Shown here: positions 1-10,863 of the stretch, in pieces
How positions within the stretch are numbered: position 1 is the first letter of the stretch
How the letters are laid out: each line of letters starts with the position of its first letter
Assembly: GCA_025201375.1 (NCBI GenBank)
Contig: JAIWZP010000003.1
Span: 1,054,001 to 1,118,000, forward strand
Origin: Gongronella butleri
Taxonomy: Eukaryota; Mucoromycota; Mucoromycetes; Mucorales; Cunninghamellaceae
Reading direction: 5' to 3'
DNA: 64,000 nt
Program-made: the position numbers and the translations under genes
The notes under the pieces: generated by a model
The model's input: only the letters and a program-made list of their open reading frames with translations
Database searches by the model: none
Told to the model about the DNA's origin: nothing

Positions 1-554
1 TGTGTATGTCGCCGATCTTTTTTGTTTTTGCGAGCCCTTTTAACGCCAATTGCCACATTAAAGTAAGCTTACCTGCAATTTGAAGGAGGGCCAGGCCTGT
101 CACAGAGGATCTTGGAGAAAAATAAAAGGCAAATTACTGAGGAGAGGGGTTGGATGCGAGGATGCCACGACCCGAAAAAAGAGAATGAGCCGCATGACAA
201 AAGCAAGGGATGAAATCCCACACATCGATGTATGCCTATTTATTAGTCTGCATCTTACCTCGCTTTGTGAAGCAAGTCAATAATGGTCGGCGTGTTGAGG
301 CGTGTCGGATGAACCTTAAAATGCTAGAAACAAAGCTGACTGTCTACAAATTGAACGCGTCCGAGGGTCCGAATTGCTTGTTCAATGAAAATAGTGCAAG
401 AGGAGGGGACAATTGCGTCAAGGGAAGCAAAACAAAAAATGGCTATGTACAAGGGAAGAAGAAGAGAGGAAAAAAAAAGAGAGAGAAAAAGGGCAATGAA
501 AAGGGCAAAAAAAAAAAAAAGGGCGCGTGTACGTGTGTGTGAGAGAGTGAGTGA

Positions 555-596
<42 letters not shown>

Positions 597-3189
597 AAGC
601 GAATGAGCGTGTGTGTATATATCAAGGACCACTCTCCAAAGAGCAAGGGCGTTTTGTGGTTGAGCAATGCATGGTCAGCTGTAATGCAGCTTCTATAACA
701 GAGATGCATCTCCTTTTTTTTTTCTTAAGGGGCAAAGGTTGCAATATAAAAAGATCATAATCAGGGCGCGAAAAGAAAATGAATCCGCCTATTGGCGCTC
801 TCCTTCGCTTTTTGGGCCTCCCACGTCCTCCTTTGCACTTTTTCCCCTCATTTTCGCAGCCGTGGAGCTTCCTTTTTGCTCTCTCTTGCTTTTTTTTTTT
901 ATTTCTTGCCCTTTAGCTTGCCTTCCTCCCCTCCCTCCCCCCTTGATTCTCGGTTCATTTGCTCGACGGAGTGTGTCCTCAGATCACCTTTTTTTGATTT
1001 TTCTAAAATGATGTCATGAGAATGGGGAAGGTCGATGATAAAAAAGAAGTGTCACCCGAACCATGGCATGGCATCATGACTGGGCATTTTCCATCCTCGT
1101 TGTTGTCATGATAAAACTCTCAATTGATCATGATCAATGGCAGAAAAGAAAAAGAAAAGCGTGCGACTGTGAAACGCGTAAAAAAAGTACGAACGCGTCG
1201 CGTCCAGGGCCCGCTGCCTTGTTTATCTTCTCTCAAAATTGATTGACGTATGGATTGTGTGCGGATGGAGGATCGTGGGTGCACATTTTGTGCGTGTCAT
1301 GTTTTGTGCGTGTCAATGTTTAACCTTGACCCTCATGGCGTCAGCTCTTTGACATCGTCCAGCAAGTAAATTGTTCTACTCGGTCGCATTATAAATCAAA
1401 CCGGGAAAAAAAATGGGGAAGGTTCATGAATGGAGATGATTGGACACTGCTCGAAAATCGATTTTTTTCTGACCAGGACGTGCGTCCTCTCTATAAACTT
1501 GAGTCCACTGGCTCTTGACGGTTCATGGCTTGATTCTTTTGGGGGTCTATCCATCCCATGACGATTTCCTATTACGATTTATGCTTGCATGGCGGTGGCA
1601 AGTGCCTTGATATGAAAAAATATCGGCTATGAAAAGAAAATTGAGCCACGACAGCCGCATGACCATGCGATGGCGCGATCAAGGGGGAACAAAAAAGTAC
1701 GTGAAATAGGAGACGCGCCGACTACTTCCCCATCTCCTATGTTGGCGCTCTTCTCATGCTCCTTTAGGATGAAAAAACAAGAAAATACGAGGTGCCGGGC
1801 TCACGATCAGATCATACCAAATGATACACGGCTCGGAAAGACAAAAAACCGGCCATTGGGGCCGATCGCGATCATTTTCAAGATAACCGAACTTGTTTCC
1901 GTTGGGTTAGATTTGAGAAATAAAAAAACGACAAAGAAAAGTCAGGGATCATGGATCGGAGGGAGGCGCCGATGCGTTTGGCGGCAAGGGGGCACAAATT
2001 CAAGCTATTGAGGATGAGGAGGCACCCTGGGGGAGGGGTGCCCAGAACGAGCAAAGGGTGACAGGAGCGACGTGTGTCAAAGGAGCGTCGATTCTACGAT
2101 ACTTGCAAAACGAAGGAGTGTGCCATGGCGAGGAGAAGACATATGCTCCTTTAACCTTTGCCCCAAGCCTAAATTGGCCTCAGGGAGGCGCAAACAAGCG
2201 AGGAGGGTTCATGATCCAGCGGCTTACCATACTCACCCCTTTTTTTTTCCAAAGACGCGCGACGCCCACTTTTGCTTTGGAAACTAATTTTGATGCATCC
2301 AATCCATCTGTGCATCCCGCAAAATAGCAGCGCAATCCACCATTGTGCTTAGCCGGAGCAGCTACAGGCGTGTGGGGGGATGGGGAAGTCGTGATGACGA
2401 CCGTAGTGGTGAGGCGTGCGCGAACGAATGCATGGCCGGTTGGCACGAGAGCTATTTGTCTGGACGCGACTTGTCTTTAATACGTCCAATGTGGCAATTG
2501 GAGGGACGAGTGCGAGGCCAGACAATGTGCATGGTGTTTATTTTTTCTGATGGATGCAAATGCATAATCGCATTCCCCCTTTTTTTATGCTGCTTGGCCA
2601 TTTATGCCGCATCCAAGCACCTGCACAGCTGCACAAACGCCCGGTGCACTCCATTTCGCCAGCACTCATCTGACTGCATTCGTGTTATTTCACGTGCACG
2701 GTGCAATCTGCCCCCCAGCAGTCGCTTGATGCGTTTGACGCGCGAGTTGCCGGGGGGGACGCGTCTATGCCCTTTTCTCGCGCTGCCGTCAATGGCTGGG
2801 TCGATCGATTGAAAAAAAAAATGCAATTGGCCAATCATGCCCTCTTTTACGCTCAGTCAGCAAATTTTTTTTTTAATTTTTAACTCCTGGCACCGACCTC
2901 CAGGGCCCAGGAGAGGCACCTTCAGCTGTAACCCAACCTTATTTTCCCTGACCCTTTTTTTTTATCCCCATATGGATGTGTTTGATAACGATTGCGAGAG
3001 GAAATGCATAATTTATTTGTATGTACATTAGGATTGGGCGCGTGTAGTAGCACGAAAAGGAGTGTCAGGACATAGATTCAAGAGAGAGCTTGTAAAATGA
3101 GTATAAAAAAATATGAAAATGGTATGCAAAGAATGATTTCTAAGAGGCTTTGTCTAGTAGTCTATGGGCGAGTGAGGCCAAATCTTGAT
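1..3189. other. Non-coding stretch, no gene recognised
   Basis: The open frames here (up to 155 codons near 2345-2812) are rich in homopolymer runs, have no recognisable domain and show no exon-like chain with GT/AG borders. A microsatellite lies at 545-594 and several T/A runs are scattered through it. I see no gene. Confidence 0.6.
545..594. repeat. GAGT/GT microsatellite
   Basis: A short GAGT/GTGA run (545-560) passes into an uninterrupted GT dinucleotide repeat of about 17 units (559-594). It is preceded by an A-rich purine tract at 455-520. Confidence 0.95.
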
Positions 3190-3327
3190 TTAGGCAGACT
3201 TGGTGAAGTAAAGCACGTCGTTCTTGCACTGCTGGGCGTAGAGGTACGCAGCGGTGGCGCCAGCAGAAGCGTAGGCGATCTTCTTGGCAGGGGTGTTCAT
3301 CAAACGAGAGACAATGCGGTTGTACAT
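3190..3327 (-). CDS. Small single-exon protein, 45 aa, possibly mitochondrial
   Basis: A 45-codon frame starts with ATG at 3325-3327 and stops with TAA at 3190-3192. The N-terminus is basic with hydroxylated residues (MYNRIVSRLMNTPAKK) and is followed by one Ala/Tyr-rich hydrophobic stretch, about residues 17-31, long enough for a single membrane helix. Codon use is strongly C-ending (AAC, ACC, GCC, TAC, AAG), as in the highly expressed genes of this window and unlike random sequence. A TATA-like element lies about 100 bp upstream at 3425-3432. I do not recognise the family. Size and composition would fit a small accessory subunit of a mitochondrial inner- or outer-membrane complex, but that is inference. 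No intron is needed. Confidence 0.6.
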   Translation of the reverse strand: MYNRIVSRLMNTPAKKIAYASAGATAAYLYAQQCKNDVLYFTKSA

Positions 3328-3424
3328 GTTGATTGTTGTGTGTGTGTGGATGACAAGAAAAGGAACTTGGTATAGATGGATTAAAAAAAAAAAAGCAAAA
3401 AAAAAAAAAAAAAAAGGATGTGCC

Positions 3425-3434
3425 TTATATATGG
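3425..3434 (-). promoter_or_regulatory. TATA-like element of the 45-aa gene
   Basis: On the minus strand the sequence reads CCATATATAAGG, about 100 bp before the ATG at 3327. The expected start of transcription would fall near 3395-3400, at the edge of an A/T homopolymer stretch (3381-3417). Confidence 0.45.
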
Positions 3435-5459
3435 ACTGGGTGGCGAATGGAACAAAGTAAAAAAAAATTTGCTGGACTCTGAGTCATGAAAAGTAATGCT
3501 CCGCTCAGGGCATTCTTCCCTCGGAAAAGACCTGGAAATGGTTGATTTCATGTGCTTCCAGGCTGAAAGCCTGCCCCGTCGCCCCCCTCTTTTTTATTTA
3601 TATCCACGGCTGGCACCAATGGATGCCGTTGATAGGCGTTCATGCACCATTTTTTTCGACTATCTTTATTATCAATGAGCACAAAACGCGCAATACTGTG
3701 TCCTACTTGGCGTTGACCATGTGGCCATTCGAGTGTTGACAGGAGGCATGGGCACGTTTGGGATGGGTGGGTGTCCCCATGAATTTTTTTTTCCTTGTTT
3801 TCCCACCTTTTCCCTGATTGCCCAATACAAAAACTCCGTTTTAGCCAATGGGGACAAATCATTTGTCAGGGTTCAACCTGTTCAGGCAAGCGCGTGCAGC
3901 CATTGGATGACACACGACTCAAAAAGGAAAACAGCGATGGCAGGGATTACAAGCCGAGACATTTTCTAGATTCCATGGCGAGAAAAGGCACGCCTTTTGC
4001 TTGAGCATGATCAATCACAAGTGGGAAAATGGACCCATCATCTTTAACACGTCACTGCATCTTGTGATGACACAGCAAAGCTGCGTCGTCTATGGCCCTT
4101 CCAAGGGGGCGTCAGCAGCCGCGCGGCGCACGCCATCGCGAAAAAAAAAAAAAAATTGCGCTTATCAAAAATGCAATCGCCGCTGTGTTTCCCATCTTGT
4201 CGCTGATCGCCAAACATGGAGAGCGGGGCAGCCAAGCCCAGCCCAGCCAAGAAAAAAAAAAGAAAATAAGAAAGCACGTCTTCCTCGGGGCGCCCAGACC
4301 TGTTGACAACGCTCCGCGTTCCCAATGCCCGATTACCCCTCGGCAAAATACCATTTCCCCCATTGGCACACGGCCTTTTTTTTTTTTTGGCGCGTGCGGC
4401 GATGCTTTTTGTTGTCAATATCCGCGGGTCACTGACTATCAGCACGCGGCCTACGGTAGTCCCACTTTTTTTTGTGTGTGTTTTAATACAATCTCATATG
4501 CGTATCATGCGCAATTGTTTGCCACGAGGGCCATTCATGGCCGATATGATTGATACTCAGGGGCGCAGGATTGACATTGACATGCCGGTGTCATGTGAAA
4601 TGCCGCGCACAAGGCGTGATTGTCATATCAAAAGGTCGCTGGTGACACAAAAAATGCTACCCCGCTGCGCTAAAAATTGCAGATCGGTGCTATTTCATTC
4701 CATTCTTTCACCCGCGCATGATCCAATCTGCCGATCATGTGACCATGGGTTACAGTAGTTGACCCCGCAGCAAACGCAGGATTGAAGGCACGCTTTTTTT
4801 TAAAAAAAAAAAAAACGACGAACGATAAGGCGACATGATAGCGGCCTTTGCGGGTCATCTCATCTTGATACCTCTTCCCTTTTTTCATGCACGAAATCGC
4901 GACGCACAAAAAGGCGGAGCTCTTCATGGAGCACGATACTGTATCATAGAGAAATCTTTTCACAGCATTTGGCAAGAGTTTCAAGATATGATACGTAGCC
5001 GGTGATCCAAATTCCGGAATAAAAAACGCGCTGCTTGTTCACGACACAGATTCTGTGGTTCTACAGTATGATATTATGTACCGTATCTTTAAATTCGGCA
5101 AGGAGCCAGGGACAGGGTGCAAACGTGCGATTGTGAAGCGTCCCGTCGTATGATATACTGCATCCTTTCGAAAAAAAACAGTAAATTACTGTATGAATGA
5201 TCACGAGTGCCCGAGACCCTGAGAAAATGCACAAGGGCACGATTTTCATCCGTTTTGTTACGTAAATTTACACAGAAATACAGTATCATACATGTGATAC
5301 GTAAAATGGTTGATCTGTCCATTTTTTTATCTCAAGATTCTCAACTGACAGTACGTCAGTACCTACTGTGGACCTTCATTCGCTTCAAACCTTCAATACT
5401 CGCTGCAGCAGCGCGGAACACATCTGGATATCATAAAAATGCACACATTTGTCTTTGGA
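3435..5459. other. Non-coding, AT homopolymer-rich
   Basis: There are no recognisable genes. Overlapping frames of 80-150 codons on both strands around 4000-4760 are dominated by Lys/Phe runs from A and T tracts and have no domain. From about 4930 the TACAGTATGATA-type motif described under the findings becomes frequent. Confidence 0.55.
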
Positions 5460-6120
5460 AAACGACAAAGCGTGTTTTTTTCAGACTTTGCCGGCCTGCG
5501 GTGCCTTCAGAATTTTTTTACATCTTACTGTACCTGCCCGCCAATGAAAAATGCGTCGCGGCATAAACTTTGGCCTTGTGCGCAAGACGGACCCCCCGAT
5601 TTTTTTTTGGACTCGAAGATGCCAAAAAATCCTCCTACTGTATTTTTTGTACTATTTTGCATTCATCTGTCCATCTGCATGGTTGATTCCACTCAAAAAT
5701 ACCTGCATCGCATTCAGCGCAAAATTTGCAACAAAAATCTTAAACCCCCAAAGCGCTACGACCGCTTTTGAAAAATTCAGGGGTCACTCAGGGGTCACTC
5801 AGGGGTCACTCAGGGGTCACACATTTCAATCTCAGAAAATGCCCAATTTGGAATTATTCGAACTCCGAGTGATCAATGCATCCCAAACAGGAAACTCCGA
5901 CAATTTGCCATCGGCAGACAAAATGACAAGTCGCCTCAAGGTACGGTAAGAAAAAACCCCAAAGAGTGACGCATGAATGGCGATCGACTGAGAAAAGTGC
6001 CTACTTTGGGCCGGATTTTTTGCAAAAATTTAAGGTTTGACACTTCCAAATAAATTAAGGTGGTGGATTGCATGGAATTTTACTTTTTTTATTTTACACA
6101 TCTTTGTGCGCTGTAGAGTG
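5460..6120. repeat. Dispersed repeat family A, copy 1
   Basis: Blocks at 5466-5660, 5747-5945 and 6050-6115 match, in the same order and orientation, blocks at 25764-25950, 26066-26225 and 26330-26415. The copies are diverged by substitutions and small indels. Inside lies an 11-bp tandem repeat (AGGGGTCACTC), four units in this copy (about 5779-5822) and two in the other. No coding potential survives. Confidence 0.8.
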
Positions 6121-6339
6121 GGCTGCTGCTGGCTGGTGAAATGACCAATGCAGAAAGTTCAAACCCAAGATAGCGCGCTGCAAGTCATCCCATTAGATGC
6201 TTTGCTCCCCTGTTTATTATCAAAACTGGAATAAAAATCGAGGGTCAACTAGACGATTGTGAAGCAAATCGCCGCGATCGAAGATTTTGATGAAAAGTGG
6301 ATTTTCTCTGCGAGTTTTAGCCATCCATCGGTGGTCAAA

Positions 6340-7000
6340 CGCGGTCAAAGCGCTTGTGGTTTGGGGATATCGCTTCAAGTTTTCGGCGAGCTAGCCTTAT
6401 TAATGGCTCTATTTGATCCTGGTTTGGCCCTGATTTTATGAAAAATGCATTTTCTCAGGGCTCGGTGGTCCGATCTCTGGAAAAACTTGATGTCGTCGTA
6501 TTTTTGAGTCGAGTATCCATTGACCTACCGGTAATTTTGGAGTCAGATGAACAGGCTCATCAAGAGAAACGCGTAAACTATCATATTTTTTTTGCACTGG
6601 GTTTTCACTAGCAAACACGAATCTCGATCTTTGTCGCAACTGAGTGATTCGATTCGCGAAAAATTTAACAACACTGAAGAATTGGGTTTACAGTACCATC
6701 AACTGGTCCAAATTTGGGAGCAGGTGAGCGAGTTTCCAAGAAAGCGTCAGTTTCATAATAAGTGTAAATGGGGTACGGTCAGTAGCATTTGGTCTCATAC
6801 TGCGGCAACGGCTGAGCGCCCCGACACGTGAGACACCTCAAATGAATCAACGGTACAGTAATACGCGGTAAAAACGCTTGTAGTTTGAGAACATCGCGTC
6901 GAATTCCCGGCGAGTTAGCCTTCAGGGATCGTTTTGATCCTGATTTGACCCTGAACTTACGAAAAATGCATTTTCTCATCAGGACTGAATGATTCGATTA
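6340..7000. repeat. About 500-bp repeat unit, isolated copy
   Basis: Sequence from about 6440 to 6975 matches units at 53930-54440 and 54441-54935 almost end to end. Shared landmarks are GAGCGCCCCGACA, GGCGAGTTAGCCTT and CTAGCAAACACGAATCTCGA. A partial copy precedes it (6340-6440). Confidence 0.75.
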
Positions 7001-7239
7001 GGCAAAAAAAAAACTTGGAATCATCGAAGTTTTGCGTTCACAATCCACTGGCTTAAATTTGAGGAGTTGTACAAAGGTAAGAAAATGACAAGGAAAAAAA
7101 AAAAAGAAAAAAAAGTGGTTTTGCTCTTTCTTTGCTGACTCAATTTCTTTCTCATTGGCTCAATTTACAGCATCTTGGTCTTTATTGACAAGTGGCTAGT
7201 TGTAAACAATACAAATCATCTTCTGTATGGCGGCGGTGC

Positions 7240-8977
7240 TCATTGAGGAGGATATGCTGGATAGGACGAAGGAGGAGGGGGAGGGGGATAGCCACCAGCG
7301 GCGTGGGAGCCTGAGCCAGGCATGGGCATAGACGACATGGACTGGCCGGGTGCGTTTGAGGCATTGGGGACGTAAAAGCCGCCGATGCCGGGGCCCTCGG
7401 GCGAGCTCGGGCTTTGGGCGGATGACATGGGAGGTGGTGGGTAACCCTGGTGCTGCTGGTGGTACTGGTGCGATGGCGCGGGCGGGTACGATTGCTGAGG
7501 GGGAGGGGGAGGCGGGTACGACGCTTGTTGCGAAGGAGGGGGAGGCGGGTACGCGGCCTGGCTAGGCGAATGGGCAGGGGGATACGCGCTCTGACTAGTA
7601 GGAGGAGGGGGAGGCGGATACGCGCTCTGGCTCGTAGGAGGAGGGGGTGGCGGGTACGCTGCAGCCTGGCTGGGGGGAGGGGGAGGCGGTGCGGATGCCG
7701 TGTTGTGGTCCGGGTGGGCGTACGACGAATTGCGGGGCGGGACAACGTAATTGTCGGATGTCATTGACGAGGGAGGGGGTGGCGGTGGGGCAAAAGTAGC
7801 GGACGACTGTTTAGGGGGAGGAGGTGGCGCGCCTTGGCCACCCGTGGCCGCAGCCGCGGCGGCGCCCGAGATCATGGGCGGGACGCCCGCAGCCGCACCG
7901 GAGCCGACGACTTTGCTGTGCGCAGGCAATCGCTGCAATTCCGCTGGGACACCGATTTCCGCGCCATAACCAGGGCGTGGGATGCCAAAGCCCTCCTTTT
8001 TGTGCAAAGGTAAGCTCTTTGTCGCCATGTTCAGCGACGACTCGATGCTATGGTAAGGCTCCAGATACCACAATTGATTCAGGTTGTCGGAATCCTTGCG
8101 CTTGTACAGCAGCACGTGCGCACCGCCCTTTTCGCTGTCGCCCTGAAAAAAAAAATGAAGCAATTACATTAGTTCTGACCCGCATCATGGCTTAACGCGC
8201 ACATCCCTCCTCTTGAATTTTTACCTTGATATCCAACACAAGCGACGGGTACTCGCGCGAACAAATGTAGCCATTGTCGAAATTCCACTACAAAAATGAC
8301 AAAAAGTCGCGTGTGAGACGCGTCCCAGCTCTCAATTGTTCTGTGCACCGCCTCGCCAACCACGCGTCCTTACAATCTGCTCATTGTCCCTTTCCTTGCG
8401 CTTGTTTTGGATGATCTGCTTATCCTTTTTGAAGGCACCTGTGCAAAAAAAAAAAAGACAAAGAAAAGAAGAATTGCGATGAGTCGCGTGAATTTGCAGG
8501 TGTCGCCGGCTCGGCGATGGATCGACGACCCATCGCAGCGGACGGAGTTGTTGCTTACTGGAGCGCACGTCCATAACTATAGCAATTGAAGAGGGATGGG
8601 GTCAGTGGCATGATCTTGTGACATGCACTGGCCATTTTGTCCTTACCTAGGCCGGATTTTTTGTTGATAAGACGGCCATTGTCAAAGGACCAGAGCCTAA
8701 ATTGCGGGGACAACAGTAAAGGAAATGAATTGTCAGCTTTTTTCTTTCTTTTAGTGCCTCCAACTTACTGGTTGTCGCTGTCCTCGAACTTTTGAGGCCA
8801 CACAATGATGTTGGCGTCTGCCTATTGAGTGAAAAAGGGAGATGAGTGCCTGAAACCACGCGGTCTTGGCGTCGTGGGGCGAGTCACGGTCAGCCTTACA
8901 CTAGTTTGGCCGTCGTAGACATCCAAGGCAAACCCGTGTTTGCGCGACAAGATATAAAAATGACCCTGAGGGAACAT
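7240..8977 (-). CDS. Beta-trefoil (ricin B-lectin fold) protein with long Pro/Tyr-rich tail, 409 aa
   Basis: Seven coding exons: 8900-8977, 8769-8821, 8647-8696, 8559-8576 (18 bp), 8374-8438, 8225-8287 and 7240-8142; all phases close. The first 130 or so residues carry QxW-type repeats (DNQLWSF, NEQIWNF, LNQLWYL) and LDV/MDV/LDI strand motifs typical of ricin-B/beta-trefoil domains, which often bind sugars. From about residue 140 the chain is low complexity: poly-Ala, poly-Pro and tandem AYPPPPPPTSQS-like units rich in Tyr and Gln, ending YPPQ. There is no signal peptide, so it is probably cytosolic. The paralogue at 11713-12645 supports the ATG at 8977 (FPQGHFYI against FPSGWFYI). The tail suggests a scaffold or condensing region, which is inference. 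No catalytic toxin chain is present. Confidence 0.85.
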
Positions 8978-9264
8978 ATTAGCGTGCAAAAAAGAATAAA
9001 AGAAAAGAAAAGAAACAAAAGCAGGTGGTGTGAAAAGCGAGTGCAAAAACAAAATGCTTGGAGCTCAGGTCACACGGGCAGAAAAAAAAGTAAAAAGAGC
9101 GCAGACTAGCCTAAAAATAGCAAGCAGGCCCAAGTGTCTCATTTTAATGAAAAAAAAAAAAGTCGGGGAAGCCGATGAGTTTAATAAAATACAGGGAGAT
9201 GACATATACTACAGAAAAAAAAAATATAGAGACTATGCACAAAACAACAATAAAAAATAAGAGA

Positions 9265-10863
9265 TTACAAGAGAATCGCAGACAGGACGACAACACAAGC
9301 TGCAGCGACCATGGAAAGGCGAGGGATGGCGGTGGATGCGGCGCTGGAAGTGCCGTCAATGGCCGATTGGATGATGTCCGTGTCCAAAAAGGCGGTGCCC
9401 GAGAGCGAGAATGAGCCATTGTTGTTGTTCATGCTGGCGAGGATCATGGTGTTTGTGCGCTGATCCGCGGTGACATTGACGCCCCAGGCCCAGGCATTGG
9501 GGTCGTTTGCGCGATTGACGGCCGCGGGGTCGAGCAAATTTGTCCATGTGTTGGTTGGAATGCCATTCATGTTGGTGAGATTGATGGATGGCAGGTATTC
9601 GAGGCGACCTTCCGAGTAATTGCCGACAGACACGCCGTACGTGACATTGGTCTTGATCTGCTGCGCGACATTCAGGGGGGTAGTCGTGTTGACGTCCATG
9701 TTGATGCCCGAATATTGCATGGTCGTGACCACCTGAGCGAGGGCGACGCGTCGGTTCTGTGCACCGCTGGCCACGGGGAAGTTTTGCAAATTCACATCAT
9801 ATTGGAGCGACGACGGCTGGATGGGGATGCTTGCCGTGCCATTCAATTGCAGATTGCTGGCGCGCACGGTCAAATTGATGCCAAAGGACGTGTTGGAGCC
9901 AGGGACGGGCGATGTGTTGTTATAAATGACATTGGCCGCCGTGATGGTCTGCAGGTACGTCTGCTGGCTGTTGCCGTTGGCCGTCAGGTTGTTGAGCGTC
10001 ATAGGCTGCCAATTGACGTTTTGGAGCGACGAAATGGACAGGATCGGCTCTTGTGCGTCGTAAAAGCCATTATTGTTCAAATCGTCAAATTCGACAATGT
10101 GGGCCATTGTCAGGCGGTACACATAGTCTGCTGGTGTGGCGCCAAGGTCGGACGAGTCATAGTAAGCGAGGTCAAACGAGGCAAATTGATCGCTGCGCGC
10201 CGTCACATTAAGTGTGTAATGGTAATTATCGTCGCCGGCATCTGCAGTGCCATTGATCAAGATATTTGTCGACCCCGAGCCTTGGTTGGACATCTCGGGC
10301 ACGTAGTAATAGCCATTCTGGCCATAACGATGGTACGTGTTGTAGTGGCCCACGTACAAGAACGCCGGAAACACAAAGAAATAAGGATAAATCGGATTGT
10401 AGCTGCCATAGTAGCCCGAATAGCGGCCGCCGCTGCCATAGGATCCACCATACGTGGGGCGATAGTTCGTGTACGTGCCTAGAAGAAAAGAAAGGGGGGG
10501 GGGAAAATGAGTCCAATTGGTGACTTTTTTTTTTTTTTTTAATTTTCCCCTCCACTTTTGCATTTTCCATTGCTTACTTCTTGATGTTGAGCTTGCATAG
10601 CTTGGAGGTGCGCCGCCACTGCTGCCTCCAAAGGAGCCAGTGCCACCGCGCGACCCAGGGTTTCCGCCCTTGCCACTGGAGCCGCCACCGCTCGACCCTG
10701 GGCCGCCTTTGCTGCCGCCGCTTGAGCCGCCACTGGACCCAGAACCACCTTTGCCGCCACCACCGCCGCCGCCGCCATGGCCACCACCACCACCGCCACC
10801 TTTGGCAAGCGTTTCAACGATGGAAGTGAGCAATAGAACGAGAGTGAGCTGATGTAGACGCAT
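9265..10863 (-). CDS. Secreted Gly-rich GPI-anchored surface protein, 499 aa
   Basis: Two exons, 10578-10863 and 9265-10478, joined across a 99-bp intron. The frame happens to stay open through the intron, but it has GTAAGC/CTAG borders and a T-run that would otherwise encode a Lys run. Signal peptide at residues 1-20 (MRLHQLTLVLLLTSIVETLA). Next come a Gly/Ser-rich segment to about 85, a Tyr/Gly-rich segment, then a folded region with many N-glycosylation sites (NGT, NVT, NNT, NLT). It contains an EF-hand-like calcium loop, DLNNNGFYDAQE. The C-terminus has a small-residue Ser/Ala stretch and a hydrophobic tail ending SAILL, a good GPI-attachment signal. I do not recognise a named family. It probably sits in the wall or plasma membrane. 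It lies between two beta-trefoil genes. Confidence 0.82.
   Translation of the reverse strand: MRLHQLTLVLLLTSIVETLAKGGGGGGGHGGGGGGGGKGGSGSSGGSSGGSKGGPGSSGGGSSGKGGNPGSRGGTGSFGGSSGGAPPSYASSTSRSKQWKMQKWRGKLKKKKKVTNWTHFPPPLSFLLGTYTNYRPTYGGSYGSGGRYSGYYGSYNPIYPYFFVFPAFLYVGHYNTYHRYGQNGYYYVPEMSNQGSGSTNILINGTADAGDDNYHYTLNVTARSDQFASFDLAYYDSSDLGATPADYVYRLTMAHIVEFDDLNNNGFYDAQEPILSISSLQNVNWQPMTLNNLTANGNSQQTYLQTITAANVIYNNTSPVPGSNTSFGINLTVRASNLQLNGTASIPIQPSSLQYDVNLQNFPVASGAQNRRVALAQVVTTMQYSGINMDVNTTTPLNVAQQIKTNVTYGVSVGNYSEGRLEYLPSINLTNMNGIPTNTWTNLLDPAAVNRANDPNAWAWGVNVTADQRTNTMILASMNNNNGSFSLSGTAFLDTDIIQSAIDGTSSAASTAIPRLSMVAAACVVVLSAILL

Noticed and set aside
2345..2812. 155-codon frame as a gene
   Set aside because: No domain, no codon bias, overlapping frames on the other strand are equally long, no promoter elements.
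5779..5822. 11-bp tandem repeats as a CRISPR array
   Set aside because: Units are contiguous without spacers and the genome is eukaryotic.
9715..10482. 255-codon plus-strand frame
   Set aside because: It is antisense to the Gly-rich GPI gene, with no domain and codon use explained by the real gene on the other strand.
10479..10577. Lys-rich stretch in the GPI protein read as coding
   Set aside because: A canonical GTAAGC...CTAG intron with a T/A run fits better, and removing it joins two Tyr/Ser-rich segments in frame.
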